A DNA stretch of 14,048 nucleotides from Syntrophobacterales bacterium (GTDB lineage: Bacteria; Desulfobacterota; Syntrophobacteria; BM002), in assembly GCA_030601545.1 (NCBI GenBank), contig JAUVTM010000025.1, forward strand, positions 1 to 14,048. Direction: 5' to 3'. Numbering within the stretch: the first letter of the stretch is position 1; every line of letters begins with the position of its first letter. The position numbers were made by a program, and so were the translations under genes. The notes beneath the pieces are model-generated. The model saw only the letters and a program-made list of their open reading frames with translations. It ran no database searches and was not told the origin of the DNA. Positions 12,961-14,048 of the stretch are shown here, one piece after another.

Positions 12961-13728
12961 ATGACAAAAGAAATTATTTTCCCTGTCTCGAATGCGTATA
13001 AAACTCGATACCTCATTCTGCCCAGCCTAGAAGATCGGCTGCACCGAATCGTGGTAGGCTGGGCCCAGAACGAACCTTGCGATCTTAGCGTCTTCTGGGC
13101 CGAATTGGCCACCGGATTCATTGACCTTTTGGTGGTCGGAGGTGAAAAGGGTTTGCGTATTTTGGCCAATTCTGAAGAAACTGTTCCATTCAGCACGGAA
13201 GAAATAGACCTGCCACCAGGTTGGATGGTAAGCCATATGTCTCTGGAGCCCCGCGATTTACCTCCTGACGTCTTAAAGATCGTCAACACCTTCTTTTACG
13301 ATGTTGGAGTGGACACCTCCAGAAAGGAAAAAAAGGAAAAGGTCCGTCTTCTCTCTGACATTCACAAGAGTGACGAAGTCTGGCTCATTCTGAGTAAAGA
13401 CCAGAAACAGCGTCGGGTAATCGGCTGGTCAAAAGAGGGTACGGCCCAGGTTAATATCTTCTGGGCAAGGTTCGCTGACGATCAAGTATCGGTTTGTGTG
13501 GCTGGAGGAAGTGAAGGAGTTCGGATCATTACTACCGAACACCCGGAGGGGGAAGTAATAAACTACGACAAGAACCGTCCCCCCGGAATTGGCGCACCAT
13601 ATCTCAGGATCAACTACGGCGCCTTGCCTGACAATGTCAAAGAGAACATCGGGCCCGAACCCGAGATTGAACCGGAAGACGATGAGGATTACGCCAAGAC
13701 TCCTCCCTCCGATCTCGATCTCGACTAA
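12961..13728 (+). CDS. Unrecognised protein made of two copies of one domain, acidic tail
   Basis: This 255-residue soluble protein belongs to no family I recognise. It consists of two homologous units at about 15-108 and 138-230, related by an almost constant offset of 122 residues. Matching landmarks: VVGW (31-34) with VIGW (153-156); FWAELA (45-50) with FWARFA (167-172); VVGG (58-61) with VAGG (180-183); GLRI (64-67) with GVRI (186-189); PPG (85-87) with PPG (207-209); LP at 100-101 with LP at 222-223. About 15 of 43 residues are identical in the best stretch (25-67). A basic linker (RKEKKEK) separates the units, and the last 25 residues are very acidic (EPEIEPEDDEDY). ATG 12961 is preferred; a TTG at 12940 in frame would add 7 residues. 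Neither start has a strong ribosome site. A sigma-54-like promoter and a leader hairpin lie upstream. No signal peptide or membrane helix is seen. Confidence 0.8.
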   Translation: MTKEIIFPVSNAYKTRYLILPSLEDRLHRIVVGWAQNEPCDLSVFWAELATGFIDLLVVGGEKGLRILANSEETVPFSTEEIDLPPGWMVSHMSLEPRDLPPDVLKIVNTFFYDVGVDTSRKEKKEKVRLLSDIHKSDEVWLILSKDQKQRRVIGWSKEGTAQVNIFWARFADDQVSVCVAGGSEGVRIITTEHPEGEVINYDKNRPPGIGAPYLRINYGALPDNVKENIGPEPEIEPEDDEDYAKTPPSDLDLD

Positions 13729-13754
13729 ATTCATTGTAGATTTCAGACCGCATT

Positions 13755-13835
13755 CTGTATTCCACAATCTGCAATCCGAAACCGGGAACCCGCCCGAAGG
13801 GTGTGAGTCCGAAGGACAAATCCCAAATCCGCAAT
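13755..13835. repeat. CAATCCGAAATCC-type repeats with a nested GC-rich element
   Basis: CACAATCTGCAATCCGAAA (about 13763-13781) and AAATCCCAAATCCGCAAT (about 13817-13835) belong to the repeat family also seen at 7043-7076 and 10604-10640. They are split by a 35-bp GC-rich segment (about 13782-13816, starting CCGGGAACCCGCCCGAAGG and ending GAGTCCGAAGGAC). That suggests insertion into the tract. It fills most of the gap between the duplicated-domain gene and the thioredoxin gene; no terminator is seen. Confidence 0.7.
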
Positions 13836-13851
13836 ATAGTCTCCGCTCTTC

Positions 13852-13882
13852 TTGACAGCAGAAATCTCATTCTTAATATAAT
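13852..13882 (+). promoter_or_regulatory. Sigma-70 promoter for the thioredoxin-2 gene
   Basis: A perfect TTGACA (13852-13857) is followed by overlapping -10 candidates: TAATAT (13874-13879, 16-base spacer) and a perfect TATAAT (13877-13882, 19-base spacer). Transcription would begin near 13887-13890, leaving a leader of about 20 bases with GAGG (13894-13897) 11 bases before the ATG. Confidence 0.7.
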
Positions 13883-13908
13883 TGTGAATAGTCGAGGTTT
13901 TTACAGCT

Positions 13909-14048
13909 ATGGCGGATACCACAGAATACCACGTCAGATGCAGCAGTTGCGGCGCAACAAACAAATTACCATCTTCAAGACTTGGACATAGCCCGACCTG
14001 CGGCAAATGCAAGCAACAACTCTTCTCTGAGAGCTCTCCGATTCGGAG
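13909..14048 (+). CDS. trxC: Thioredoxin 2, N-terminal zinc-ribbon fragment (runs off the window)
   Basis: The 46 visible codons encode MADTTEYHVRCSSCGATNKL and on to LGHSPTCGKCKQQLF. The two Cys pairs (Cys11, Cys14 and Cys31, Cys34) in C-S-S-C-GATNKLP and C-G-K-C form the N-terminal zinc finger that distinguishes thioredoxin 2 from thioredoxin 1. In E. coli TrxC the same layout precedes the WCGPC redox domain, which here would lie beyond base 14048. It is a cytosolic disulfide reductase linked to oxidative stress. It has its own consensus-like sigma-70 promoter. Identification rests on the finger alone, so another zinc-ribbon protein is possible but less likely. Confidence 0.8.
   Translation, partial: MADTTEYHVRCSSCGATNKLPSSRLGHSPTCGKCKQQLFSESSPIR

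Overview
The window looks like a chromosomal segment of a sulfate-reducing or syntrophic deltaproteobacterium (Desulfobacterota). This is an inference from protein style, two sigma-54-type promoters, a GAF-GGDEF protein with guanine-site substitutions like those of Geobacter-type cGAMP synthases, and dense deltaproteobacterial-type intergenic repeats. No rRNA or tRNA gene is present to confirm it.

Layout, left to right. Positions 1-3557 hold the end of an RND efflux adaptor and a complete RND pump. A minus-strand alpha/beta hydrolase follows (3773-4480), then a plus-strand GAF-GGDEF nucleotide cyclase (4864-5925) behind a sigma-54-like promoter. Next comes a minus-strand block: a YfbR-like HD phosphohydrolase (6208-6774), a DmpA-type P1 peptidase (about 7222-8193), a second HD-domain protein (8324-9103), an 86-residue protein (9354-9614) overlapping a stand-alone formyl-THF hydrolase/formyltransferase-like gene (9607-10521), a PqqD-like protein (11007-11441) and an overlapping conserved-type protein with a CxxC motif (11428-12345). 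Two plus-strand genes close the window: an unrecognised protein built of two copies of one domain (12961-13728) and the zinc-ribbon start of a thioredoxin-2 gene (from 13909, cut by the window edge).

Almost every gap of about 150 bp or more is filled with short degenerate repeats from a shared vocabulary: a 9-bp tandem unit (TCGTAGAAA and variants), a TTAG/GAATTAG tract, a GCGGCTGAAAGCCGC hairpin followed by TCCCACAGG, CTCTGTCCTCTG tracts, CTGAACACTGAAACC tracts, and CAATCCGAAATCC tracts. The modules recur in similar order and on the same strand whichever way the neighbouring genes point. Some copies contain other short elements inserted at exact positions. A foldable MITE-like element of about 290 bp, with a second palindrome nested inside it, lies between the formyl-transferase and PqqD-like genes. 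The one clear repeat-free gap (8251-8323) lies between two co-directional genes that probably share a transcript.

The best leads are: (1) the GGDEF protein, whose two guanine-contacting positions are changed (Asn to Val, Asp to Ser) in the manner of Hypr cyclases that make 3',3'-cGAMP; (2) the tandem-duplicated protein with a near-perfect sigma-54 promoter and a two-tier hairpin leader; (3) the nested mosaic repeats, where filled and empty insertion sites can be compared directly.
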